A stretch of DNA of 64,000 nucleotides from AP-15 sp963700185 (GTDB lineage Bacteria > Pseudomonadota > Alphaproteobacteria > ATCC43930 > CGMCC-115725). Below, in pieces: positions 15,365 to 22,890 of this stretch (the first letter of the stretch is position 1; the number at the start of each line of letters is the position of its first letter). A program made the position numbers and the translations under genes. A model generated the notes under the pieces. The model worked only from the letters and a program-made list of their open reading frames with translations. It was not told the DNA's origin and did no database searches. The stretch is from the NCBI GenBank assembly GCA_963700185.1, contig CAVOWP010000029.1:1-64000 (forward strand), written 5' to 3'.

Positions 15365-15440
15365 TGGTAGGCGCGAAAGGGAATCGAACCCCTGACCTCT
15401 CCTATGTGGTAGGAGCGCTCTGCCACTGAGCTACGCGCCT
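15365..15440 (-). tRNA. tRNA-like gene, probably Val-type, irregular
   Basis: The minus strand folds as a tRNA: acceptor AGGCGCG/CGCGCCT with encoded ACCA, D-stem GCTC/GAGC, anticodon stem CTCCT/AGGAG, T-stem AGGGG/CCCTT with loop TTCGATT. Two faults stand out. The anticodon loop is ACCACAT, so position 33 is C instead of the invariant U (position 34-36 would be CAC). The CCCTTT run before the acceptor has one nucleotide too many. Acceptor sequence matches alphaproteobacterial tRNA-Val. Either a decayed gene or an affected consensus; isotype uncertain. Confidence 0.6.
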
Positions 15441-15458
15441 ATCGCGCCCGTGAGGTCG

Positions 15459-15533
15459 TGGTGGGCGCGACAGGGATTGAACCTGTGACCCCACCCGTGT
15501 GAAGGGTGTGCTCTCCCGCTGAGCTACGCGCCC
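15459..15533 (-). tRNA. tRNA-Val (anticodon CAC)
   Basis: A complete 75-nt cloverleaf including encoded CCA: acceptor GGGCGCG/CGCGCCC, D-stem GCTC/GAGC, anticodon stem CACCC/GGGTG with loop TTCACAC, T-stem ACAGG/CCTGT. Its first 38 nucleotides plus one upstream base are duplicated exactly at 18445-18483, marking the edge of the island that starts here. Confidence 0.95.
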
Positions 15534-15665
15534 GAAGTGCCGGTTTTCCTTGCTTTTTGCCGATGAGTTAAGCCGGGAAAAGCGGCCAAAAACTGTGAAC
15601 ATGCCAGTGGTCGTTGGTTTTCGCGCTATAACGGCAGCTTCGACGTCTCGAACCGTTAAATGGGT

Positions 15666-16408
15666 TTACTGCCTTCTGAAGAAATCTTCCCTTTCCTGAT
15701 AAGATCCTCGATCAAAATCTTTGCCCAAGATTTTTGCGACAACATGCAATGCGGCCATTCTTGCGGATGGACCGCTACTGCCAAGGCTCGTATCACTCAT
15801 CACACAGGCCGTAAATTGACAGAAGTCGGCAGCCCAATTGCTCAGTTTCTCCATCTCGTCGAGTGAGGGAAGATATTTCATCTCTTCCTTTACATCATCG
15901 CATACCCGGTCTTGATGCGCGACGACTTTATTTCTAAGCACACGAAGTTTGTCTAGTGAGGAGCTTTTTTCAAGATTTGTCAGAGATTTGTTTACTGAGT
16001 TCAGTAAATCAATCTTTGAGGCCAAAAAATTGTTTCCGGTGCTAAAGCTGGTTACAATTCTACACGCCGCATCGTGATCGATGCCAAGGTGAATGAGGGT
16101 CGTTGTGTCCAATCGAGATACGTAAGTTTGGGTAATTCTGTCCTAATATGGTCAAATAAACTCGGAATTGTATCCTTTTTATGTTGTGGATTGCTGCGAT
16201 CAAACAATCTACACAGCCCCAATACAGCGCCATCTACTGCATATTTTTGCACCAAGCCAAAGAAGTGTCCATGTTCGGCTAATTTATCCGCGTGCTGTGT
16301 AACACCTTCGTATAGCTCCAGAGCATTTTTAACCCAAAACGTATTGGCCCACACGGGATTTAGCAGAACCATCAATTCCCTGTCATCAGCAGCAGAGGGT
16401 GACGACAT
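15666..16408 (-). pseudogene. AbiU2-like HEPN-domain protein, frameshifted
   Basis: The first frame (ATG 16408) gives LLNPVWANTFWVKNALELYE, HADKLAEHGHFFGLVQKYAV and LGLCRLFDRSN; near 16112-16135 homology passes to the frame of 15666-16112: LDTTTLIHLGIDHDAACRIV, then LRVLRNKVVAHQDRV with the HEPN-type R-x4-H signature (RNKVVAH), then KYLPSLDEMEKLSNWA. Joined length about 240 residues fits the AbiU2 HEPN family, linked to phage abortive infection and probably an RNase. Composition is AT-rich. One indel separates the halves; it may be genuine or a consensus error. Confidence 0.65.
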
Positions 16409-16599
16409 TTCTCTTTCGCTCCTTTACTTAACTGACTTTGATCATGTAGGAGGCCCCCGATCCCGGCGAGCAAAGAACCTTAGGCCCCCCGGAAAATCCA
16501 CCGCGCCCACCAGGGTCGGCAGTCGTTGTAAGGCCGAACGCCGAAAATCCACTCAGCTTTTGACAGGCCCGCATGATCGGGCTGGCAACCTGTAGCCCG

Positions 16600-16725
16600 A
16601 TGCGCGCAGAAGCGATCGAGCGCATCCGCGAACAGTTGGCCGTCGGTTCCGGGATCATCAAAACCGCGAAGCTAATCGGCTGCGGCGTCGGCACTGTCAC
16701 CGAATCAAACGAGAGATGGTGGTAG
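16600..16725 (+). pseudogene. C-terminal fragment of a serine recombinase (resolvase/invertase HTH)
   Basis: The frame reads MRAEAIERIREQLAVGSGII then KTAKLIGCGVGTVT, the helix-turn-helix tail of Hin/Tn3-type resolvases. A single missing base disturbs the last residues (RIKREM equivalent). The catalytic domain is absent. A second fragment of the same motif lies at 18065-18120. Confidence 0.6.
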
Positions 16726-16891
16726 GGGGTTGACTAGGCGGCGGATTGCTAGAGAATCTCGCAGCTCGCCTGTTAGCAGATGCGGAAGATCCCAATCATC
16801 AATTCTTCTAAGCAACAAGTTGGTTAGTAGAAGATTAAATAAATAATTATTGCCTACTCCTAAAATATTGCTTATCCTTTTTAGAAAAACC

Positions 16892-17956
16892 TCAGAATAA
16901 CGGTCGGCCTTCTTGGTTTATTTCGATACTCCACCTCTTGTAATTTACATACACAGCATGCCTTTCACGAAGCAACGCAGAGAAATCGACCTGATCATAT
17001 CCAACGTTCTTGAGTCCTTGCCTTATATGCCCTTCAACCACCGGCATGAGAACGGCCCGTTCATTGGGTTTCACGAATCGTATTACAAATTGATTAGCAA
17101 TATAGATTAGGAACGCCGCAGTCTCTGCTCTACACATAAGCTTATCTTGCTGTGTGACCGATGGATATGAAGAATTAAGCTTTGACAGAATCGATAATGC
17201 AGCCTCTCCGTCTGCCAATGCCATCGTTATTATTTTGGATATGATTGTCCCCTTTTGAGCTAGGATTTCATCTGTGTTTTTGATACCTCTCAACGCGTTC
17301 CATAGCGGAGGACTAGGCTCTTTACCACGCAAGGATGATCCACTACCGCTGTCGGGAGCCTCGATTTCGTCGCTCGTGCCCACAGCCTTTTGGAACGCTT
17401 CGGGATCATCCGACACTTGCTCCGCAAGTTTGAGCGATAAAACCCGTTCCTCCTGCCTCAGCGCAACAGTTGATGGGTGATTTAGGAACGAATCAACGTC
17501 GGGCGAAAAGCTCGCCTTAGCAGCGCCAACGGCTCTCGTGTCGTTCCCGTGATAAAGTCCGAAGCTATCGGGTGCTGTCGGCGCATGGTCGTCGACCGAT
17601 CGTCGTCCGCGGAGTACGGCAAGGTCGCGCTTTACTGCTAGGGAAGCCCTGGCGAGGTTTTCCGCTAGCGTAGCGGGCGATGGGTTTTGCCCATTAATCG
17701 CCTCATACCTCTCTTGTCGCCGCGAGGCTGAGTCGGCGGCAAGTGGCACGCCCTGGCGCAGCAACGCGTCGATCGCTTGTGCCTGGACGATCTCATCCAC
17801 GAAATCGACCGCCTCGAAGGCTGACGGTGCGAAGCCGATGTGCGTCCGTCCTTGCCTGATTATCCAGCGGCTTGAAATAAGCGACTGGCCGATTGTATAG
17901 CCCAGATAGTTCCTCCGATGCCGCTCGAACAATGGTGTCGCCTGAGGCTGGAACAT
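16892..17956 (-). CDS. Unknown 354-residue protein in the tRNA island
   Basis: I do not recognise this protein. It has no signal peptide or membrane helix. The N-terminal 90 residues are mixed alpha/beta (LGYTIGQSLISSRWIIRQGR, FAPSAFEAVDFVDEIVQAQA); the middle (about 90-230) is low-complexity and probably flexible; the C-terminal third is helical and ends with a beta-like YVNYKRWSIEINQEGRPLF. Codon use is intermediate between the AT-rich island and the host. It sits between the two recombinase fragments, downstream of no promoter I can identify. Start ATG 17956 is first in frame. Confidence 0.65.
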   Translation of the reverse strand: MFQPQATPLFERHRRNYLGYTIGQSLISSRWIIRQGRTHIGFAPSAFEAVDFVDEIVQAQAIDALLRQGVPLAADSASRRQERYEAINGQNPSPATLAENLARASLAVKRDLAVLRGRRSVDDHAPTAPDSFGLYHGNDTRAVGAAKASFSPDVDSFLNHPSTVALRQEERVLSLKLAEQVSDDPEAFQKAVGTSDEIEAPDSGSGSSLRGKEPSPPLWNALRGIKNTDEILAQKGTIISKIITMALADGEAALSILSKLNSSYPSVTQQDKLMCRAETAAFLIYIANQFVIRFVKPNERAVLMPVVEGHIRQGLKNVGYDQVDFSALLRERHAVYVNYKRWSIEINQEGRPLF

Positions 17957-18064
17957 GAAATGAACCGACTGGCGATCAAAGGGGAAGGGGATTTAGGATT
18001 GATTAAAAGCTCGGAGCGGCAATTCCATTTACGGGTCTCGGGCGGCGCCCGGTGAACAACGCCA

Positions 18065-18120
18065 GCGCTCAGCGCATCTGCGAACAGTTGTCAACCGGAT
18101 CAGGTATCCTCAAGACAAAG
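18065..18120 (+). pseudogene. Second serine-recombinase C-terminal fragment
   Basis: SAQRICEQLSTGSGILKTK corresponds to residues of the fragment at 16600 (ERIREQLAVGSGIIKTAK). Homology fades after about 19 codons. The pair flanks the unknown gene, as if a recombinase gene had been duplicated or split around an insertion. Confidence 0.45.
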
Positions 18121-18444
18121 GTCACTAGGCGTCACCGGAACGGTTCATGGGTGCGAGGAGAGACGGCGTATGGCAGCCCTGATCGGAGGTAGCTTAAAAA
18201 GCCCGCCCCCAAATCGACGCATCGGTTGACGCACCGCTGCATCCCCCTTTAGCCCTGGTGAGGCTCCATCGGGTCCGAGTGCGCGTGCCGGGAAAACACC
18301 CCCGGCCTTTCCCTATATGGGACTCCGGGCCGGGATGTTCGGCCCGGAAATCTCTCTCCGTGGGTAGTGAAAAATTGGTGAAACACGGCTTCACCACCCT
18401 CTAAATGATCCAGATTTGCTGGGGTTTTTGCGGGGGAGCATATT

Positions 18445-18483
18445 CGTGTGAAGGGTGTGCTCTCCCGCTGAGCTACGCGCCCG
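18445..18483. repeat. Duplicated 5' half of tRNA-Val(CAC), right island boundary
   Basis: Identical to 15496-15534 over 39 bases, ending exactly at the last anticodon-loop nucleotide. The 3' half of the tRNA is missing here, so this copy cannot yield a tRNA. Confidence 0.9.
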
Positions 18484-18523
18484 TCCAGGCCGGCCGCATT
18501 TAGCGGGTCGGGCCGGCGACATG

Positions 18524-19192
18524 TCAAGGAGTGAGGCCGAGGCGTTCGAGAGTATCCGGCAGTTCCGAGAAGCGGTCGAGCAGAGCGTCGGCGCACAGTG
18601 TTTCGGGATCGACGCGGGCATAGCCGTAGCGCATCAGCACGAGCGGCACGGAGGCGGCGCGAGCGGCTGCTGCGTCGTTCTCGTTGTCGCCGATCATCGC
18701 GCTCGCCGCGGGGCTAGCGCCGAGTTCGGAGATGACCCCCAAGAGGTGACCGGGATCGGGCTTTCTGACAGCAAACCGATCGCCTCCGGCGACGCCGTCG
18801 AACAAGGGCAGTAGACCCACACCCTGCAATACCGCGATCGTCGCGCGCTGTGGCTTATTGGTGCAGATCGCGGCGCGGTAACCGCGATCACGCAGCGCCG
18901 TCAACGTCTCCGGCACGCCGGGATACGGTCGCGTGAATTGCGCCGCGTTCGCCTCGTAGATTTCGAGAAAGCGCGGCAGCGCTGCGATCGCCTCGGAGGG
19001 ATCGGCGCCACTGGCGGCGAGGGCGCGCGCGACGAGAGCCGGCACGCCGTCGCCGACCATGAATTGTACCTGCGCCTCCGTCAGCAACCGGCGCCCGCGC
19101 TCGCGCAGCATTTGGTTTAGCGCGGCGCGCAAATCCGGCACGCTGTCGACCAGGGTCCCGTCGAGATCGAAAACCAGCAGAAATCCAGCCAT
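18524..19192 (-). CDS. gph: HAD-family phosphoglycolate phosphatase-like
   Basis: A 222-residue HAD hydrolase: motif I VFDLDGTLVDSVPDL (residues about 7-21) with the nucleophile Asp, helical cap 20-90, motif II ICTNKP, motif III Lys in RKPDPGHLLG, and motif IV MIGDNENDAAAA. Order and lengths fit phosphoglycolate phosphatase, which clears 2-phosphoglycolate, although many HAD enzymes look alike. The start MAGFLL at 19192 is preferred over the upstream extension, which overlaps the next gene's region without homology. Confidence 0.8.
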   Translation of the reverse strand: MAGFLLVFDLDGTLVDSVPDLRAALNQMLRERGRRLLTEAQVQFMVGDGVPALVARALAASGADPSEAIAALPRFLEIYEANAAQFTRPYPGVPETLTALRDRGYRAAICTNKPQRATIAVLQGVGLLPLFDGVAGGDRFAVRKPDPGHLLGVISELGASPAASAMIGDNENDAAAARAASVPLVLMRYGYARVDPETLCADALLDRFSELPDTLERLGLTP

Positions 19193-19259
19193 AGGGGTAT
19201 AGTTTGCTCTGCCGTGGCATGTCGCGCAACGAGCGCCGCGATGGGGGCCGCACGCAATT

Positions 19260-20303
19260 TTAGCGGGCCACGGGGTATTCGATCGGAGTCGCGGTTCCGG
19301 CGCTTCGCCAGGGGTTCTCACCCAAATGCAGCCTTTCGGCAATGTCCATGGCCGACCAGTAGAGCGGCACGGCACGGCCCTTGACCAACGGCAGCCCGGC
19401 AAGATCGAAACCGAGCCAGGGCAGGAACGGGTTGCGGCGCCCGTAAGCCCATATTTCGAGACGAACCGATGGACGCGCGCTGAGGCCGCGTGCGTGGAAG
19501 CCGACAGTGTCGGCCACCACCAGGGTGTTTTGCGGCACCGCGAAGGCCTTGGGCTCGCCAAAACCGAGGCGGCGCACCGTCTCGGGCGTAATCCGCAAGG
19601 AGCCGCGGGAGGATTGGAAATCGGCGCTGCGCGCCGCCGTCATCGACGCGCGGCGCTCCCAGCTGAGGCGCCGGCGTGTCGGCCGGTGCGAGCCCGGCAC
19701 GTAGATCAACGGCCCGTCCTCTTCGGCGACATCCGTCAAAAAGTACCAAGCTTTGATTGAGGGATGAAATGCGTCCGCGTGCAGCCGCGTCTGAGGGTCG
19801 GGCGGCGCGTGGCGTACATGCGAGAAGATCGTCTGGATATAGATCAGCGGTTCGAGCATGTACGACCCGACATAGCGCACGAGGCCGAGCCATTCCGAGC
19901 TTTCGACCATAGCGCGCAAACCTGGCAGATGGGCCAGGGCTCGGCGGTCGAGAGCGATGCGCCGGGTCATCGCATCGCCCTGGAGCTGATGCCGCACCGG
20001 GCCGGGGAACGACAAAACCTGCTCCTTCAGCGCCGCATAATCGGCCACTGGCAGAAAGTTTGGTTTGAGTATGAAGCCGTCGCGCTCGAAAGCCGCTCTA
20101 TCCTCTTCGCAAACCAGTGAGGAAATTCTCTGGCGGCGCCATTCGGCCATCCGATGGGCCAGCCGCACGCGCGCGACATGCAATCCGGCGCGATTGAGCA
20201 CCGGGCTGCCGATCACCGGATTGTCGCGGAACGATTTCGCGCCGGTCGCCAGAGCAGCGAGGTGCCACGGCGCCAAAAGCCAGGATAGCCGACCCGATCC
20301 CAT
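19260..20303 (-). CDS. Phytanoyl-CoA dioxygenase (PhyH)-like Fe(II)/2-oxoglutarate enzyme
   Basis: A 347-residue protein. The PhyH region begins at EEDRAAFERDGFILKPNFLP; the metal facial triad is given by the His and Asp of TRLHADAFHPS and the distal His of DTVGFHARG, with an Arg four residues later for 2-oxoglutarate binding (SVRLEIW region). Around it are WYFLTDVAEEDGPLIYVPGS, typical of the family. The N-terminal 50 residues are basic and variable. The start at 20303 avoids overlap with the preceding gene, 28 bp away, so it may be the last gene of the gcv transcript. Substrate unknown. Confidence 0.75.
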   Translation of the reverse strand: MGSGRLSWLLAPWHLAALATGAKSFRDNPVIGSPVLNRAGLHVARVRLAHRMAEWRRQRISSLVCEEDRAAFERDGFILKPNFLPVADYAALKEQVLSFPGPVRHQLQGDAMTRRIALDRRALAHLPGLRAMVESSEWLGLVRYVGSYMLEPLIYIQTIFSHVRHAPPDPQTRLHADAFHPSIKAWYFLTDVAEEDGPLIYVPGSHRPTRRRLSWERRASMTAARSADFQSSRGSLRITPETVRRLGFGEPKAFAVPQNTLVVADTVGFHARGLSARPSVRLEIWAYGRRNPFLPWLGFDLAGLPLVKGRAVPLYWSAMDIAERLHLGENPWRSAGTATPIEYPVAR

Positions 20304-20331
20304 CCCAGTTCTGTGAACTCGCAGCCGGCCC

Positions 20332-21321
20332 CTAGTCAAGGTGCAGGGATTTGAGCAACTCGTAGACGACGCGGTCGATCTCGATCCCGTCGCGCAATGC
20401 CTGTTCTCGGCTGCGGAAAGCCCGCTCGCCCGGAATGCGGATTTCGTCGCCGCCAGGTTGACGTGGCGTCGCCTTGACCCGGTCAATCAGCGCGCTGATT
20501 TGCTGTTTGAAGGCGTCAGGGTCGATCAGCAATTCCGGTTTCAGCACGACGAACAGGTAGCCGTCGTCCCCGTCCGGGTCGAGCGCCGAGCCGGCGAGCA
20601 CACCCAACGCCTGGACGACGAAGGCGAGCCCGAAGCCCTTATAGCCACCGAACGGGAGGAGTGCGCCTAGCCTTGCCTCGGCCGGATCGCGCGTCGGACG
20701 CCCTTCGACATCGACCGCCACCCCCTCGGGCAGCAGCTGCCCGACCCGCGCGCGATAGGCCAGATCGGTGCCCATGAACGCCGAGGTTCCCATATCGAGG
20801 ACTACCGGCCCGCGCGACGACGGCAGGCCAAAGGCGATCGGGTTGGTGCCGAGCGCCGGCCGGGTGCCACCGAATGGGGCGACGCTGCGCGCCGAGGCGG
20901 CCGTGTGGATGCCGACCAGGTCGGCCTTGGCGACCATCTCCATATAATAGGCGCTGCGCCCGCTCATCCAGCTGTTGGTGACACCCACCACCGCGATCCC
21001 GCGGGCCGCCGCCTTGTCGATCGCAGCGCGGGCCGCATGGTACATGACCAGCATGCCGACATTGTTGCCGCCGTCGTATAGCGTCGAGATCTCGGTCTCG
21101 CGCAGCACCTTCATCGCATAGCGCGGCCGCTTGAAGCGCCGGTGCTCGGGGATGTTGAGGAGTTTCGCGAGCCCCGAATACTCGTACCCGCACAGCGCCG
21201 CATCGATCGCGTGATCGGCGATGATCCGCGCCTCCTCGGCATCGTAGCCGATGCCGCGCAGCGCACGCTCGGAATGCTCGCGCGCCTCTTCGACGCTCAG
21301 ATGGATCCGATCAGCCGACAC
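20332..21321 (-). CDS. Ldh-family (malate/L-lactate/ureidoglycolate dehydrogenase-like) oxidoreductase
   Basis: A 329-residue protein of the Ldh_2 family: start VEEAREHSERALRGIGYDAE, then LYDGGNNVGMLVMYHAA, GVTNSWMSGRSAYYMEM, the NAD(P)H-binding GTRPALGTNPIAFGLPSS and GPVVLDMGTSAFMG, and LLPFGGYKGFGLAFVVQALG (conserved GGxKG). The family reduces 2-oxo acids with NAD(P)H. The stop of gcvPB is 9 bp before its start codon, so it is in the glycine-cleavage operon, where a role in handling glyoxylate or another 2-oxoacid is plausible but unproven. Confidence 0.85.
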   Translation of the reverse strand: MSADRIHLSVEEAREHSERALRGIGYDAEEARIIADHAIDAALCGYEYSGLAKLLNIPEHRRFKRPRYAMKVLRETEISTLYDGGNNVGMLVMYHAARAAIDKAAARGIAVVGVTNSWMSGRSAYYMEMVAKADLVGIHTAASARSVAPFGGTRPALGTNPIAFGLPSSRGPVVLDMGTSAFMGTDLAYRARVGQLLPEGVAVDVEGRPTRDPAEARLGALLPFGGYKGFGLAFVVQALGVLAGSALDPDGDDGYLFVVLKPELLIDPDAFKQQISALIDRVKATPRQPGGDEIRIPGERAFRSREQALRDGIEIDRVVYELLKSLHLD

Positions 21322-21330
21322 CTTTGCGTC

Positions 21331-22890
21331 CTACTCTGCCGCTTGGCGCTGCACCCGGTCCGGGCGCCAACGCAGCACCGGCTTGCGGGCGGCGGCGGTC
21401 TCGTCGAGGCGGCGGCGCGGCGTCAAGACCGGTGTCGCGCGGAAACGAGCCGTATCTCCCGACCGCGCGGCTGCGGCGAGCGCCTTGACCGCGGCAACGA
21501 ATTCGTCGAGCGAGGCTTTGCTCTCGGTCTCGGTCGGCTCGATCAGCATCGCCCCGTGCACGATCAGCGGGAAGTACATCGTCATCGGATGATATCCCTC
21601 GTCGATCAGCGCCTTCGCGAAGTCGAGCGTCGTCACCCCGGTGTCCTTCAGAAAGCCGTCGTCGAACAGCACCTCGTGCATGCACGGGCCGGGGAAGGAC
21701 AGGCTCAGATCGTTAGCGAGCCGGGCGCGCAGGTAATTGGCGTTGAGTACCGCGTCTTCGGCGACCTGCCGTAGCCCGTCTGAGCCGTGGCTCATCGTGT
21801 AAGCGAGCGCCCGCACGAACATGCCCATCTGGCCGTGGAACCCCTTCAGCCGGCCGAGCGAATTCTCCGCCGGGCCGGTTTTGTGCTCGATCAGTTCGAG
21901 CCCGTCCGGTCCGTGGACGATCCACGGCAATGGCGCGAACGGAGCGAGGCTCGCGCTGAGCGCAACCGGACCGCTTCCCGGCCCGCCTCCGCCATGCGGC
22001 GTGGAAAACGTCTTGTGCAGGTTGAGGTGCATGCAGTCGATGCCGAGATCGGCGGGCCGCACGCGCCCGACGATCGCGTTGAAGTTCGCGCCGTCGCAGT
22101 AAAAGAACGCGCCTGCCCGATGCACCGCCTCGGCGATCTCGATGATCTCGCGCTCGAACAGCCCGCAGGTGTTCGGGTTGGTCAGCATCAGCGCGGCGAC
22201 GTCAGAGCCGAGCTTACCCTCAAGCGCGGCGCGGTCGACCCGTCCCGTCGCGTCGGCCGGAATGGCATCGACGGCATAGCCGCATGCCGCCGCGGTCGCC
22301 GGGTTTGTGCCGTGCGCCGATTCCGGAACCAGAACCCGGATCCGCCGGTCGCCGCGCGCCTCGAGCGCCGCGCGGATCGACATAATACCGCAGAGCTCGC
22401 CATGCGCGCCCGCCGCCGGGCTCAATGCGATCGCGGGCATACCGGTCAATGTCTTGAGCCAATGCGCGAGCGTGTCGATCAGCTCGAACGCTCCCGGCAC
22501 TGAGGACACCGGCTGCAGCGGGTGGATGTCGGCGAGGCCGGGCAGGCGCGCCAGCTTTTCGTTGAGGCGCGGGTTGTGTTTCATCGTACACGAACCCAGC
22601 GGGTAGAGCCCGGTATCGATTGCGTAATTCTTTTGCGAGAGGCGGGTAAAATGCCGGACGATCTGCGGTTCGCTGAGCCCCGGAAGACCGATGATGCCTT
22701 GCCGCTCGAGCCCGCCGAGGCGGCTGCGAAACGGCGCCGGCTCGGGCAGATCGACGCCGCAATGCCCCGGCGAATCCTGCTCGAAGATCAGCCCCTCCTC
22801 GATCTGAAGCCCGCGATTGCCGGTAACGGTTTCGAACGACGCCGAAGCAGCGACTTGGTGAGCGCTGAGGGCCCGGCTCCAATCATTCAT
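21331..22890 (-). CDS. gcvPB: Glycine dehydrogenase (decarboxylating) subunit 2
   Basis: A 519-residue PLP enzyme subunit. The PLP-binding motif NLHKTFSTPHGGGGPGSGP holds the cofactor Lys at 293; other conserved parts are YPLGSCTMKHNP, SPAAGAHGELCG, ESAHGTNPATAA and MLTNPNTCGLFE. With GcvPA it forms the P-protein that decarboxylates glycine and passes aminomethyl to lipoyl-GcvH. The start overlaps the gcvPA stop by four bases (ATGA). The C-terminal 40 residues, rich in Arg, extend beyond most homologues. Confidence 0.95.
   Translation of the reverse strand: MNDWSRALSAHQVAASASFETVTGNRGLQIEEGLIFEQDSPGHCGVDLPEPAPFRSRLGGLERQGIIGLPGLSEPQIVRHFTRLSQKNYAIDTGLYPLGSCTMKHNPRLNEKLARLPGLADIHPLQPVSSVPGAFELIDTLAHWLKTLTGMPAIALSPAAGAHGELCGIMSIRAALEARGDRRIRVLVPESAHGTNPATAAACGYAVDAIPADATGRVDRAALEGKLGSDVAALMLTNPNTCGLFEREIIEIAEAVHRAGAFFYCDGANFNAIVGRVRPADLGIDCMHLNLHKTFSTPHGGGGPGSGPVALSASLAPFAPLPWIVHGPDGLELIEHKTGPAENSLGRLKGFHGQMGMFVRALAYTMSHGSDGLRQVAEDAVLNANYLRARLANDLSLSFPGPCMHEVLFDDGFLKDTGVTTLDFAKALIDEGYHPMTMYFPLIVHGAMLIEPTETESKASLDEFVAAVKALAAAARSGDTARFRATPVLTPRRRLDETAAARKPVLRWRPDRVQRQAAE

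Larger units (their letters stand above)
15496..18483. mobile_element. Small tRNA-Val-associated island bounded by 39-bp direct repeats
   Basis: The 39 bases at 15496-15534 (5' half of tRNA-Val(CAC), up to nucleotide 38 of the tRNA) recur identically at 18445-18483 in the same orientation. The roughly 2.9 kb between them is AT-rich relative to the flanks and carries an AbiU2-like gene, an unknown 354-residue gene and two fragments of a serine-recombinase C-terminus. No integrase gene is present, so if this is an integrated element it has lost or never carried its own. Boundaries are seen; mobility is inferred. Confidence 0.55.

Noticed and set aside
15365..15440. tRNA-His on the strength of a GTG reading in the anticodon loop
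   Set aside because: GTG appears only on the opposite strand; the acceptor, D- and T-arms fix the gene on the minus strand, and the acceptor is of Val type without the extra G-1 expected for His.
16105..16140. Programmed ribosomal frameshift in the AbiU2-like gene
   Set aside because: CCCAAAC is present, but the zero frame reads CCC AAA C, not the X XXY YYZ phase needed for a -1 shift, and no downstream stem is evident.
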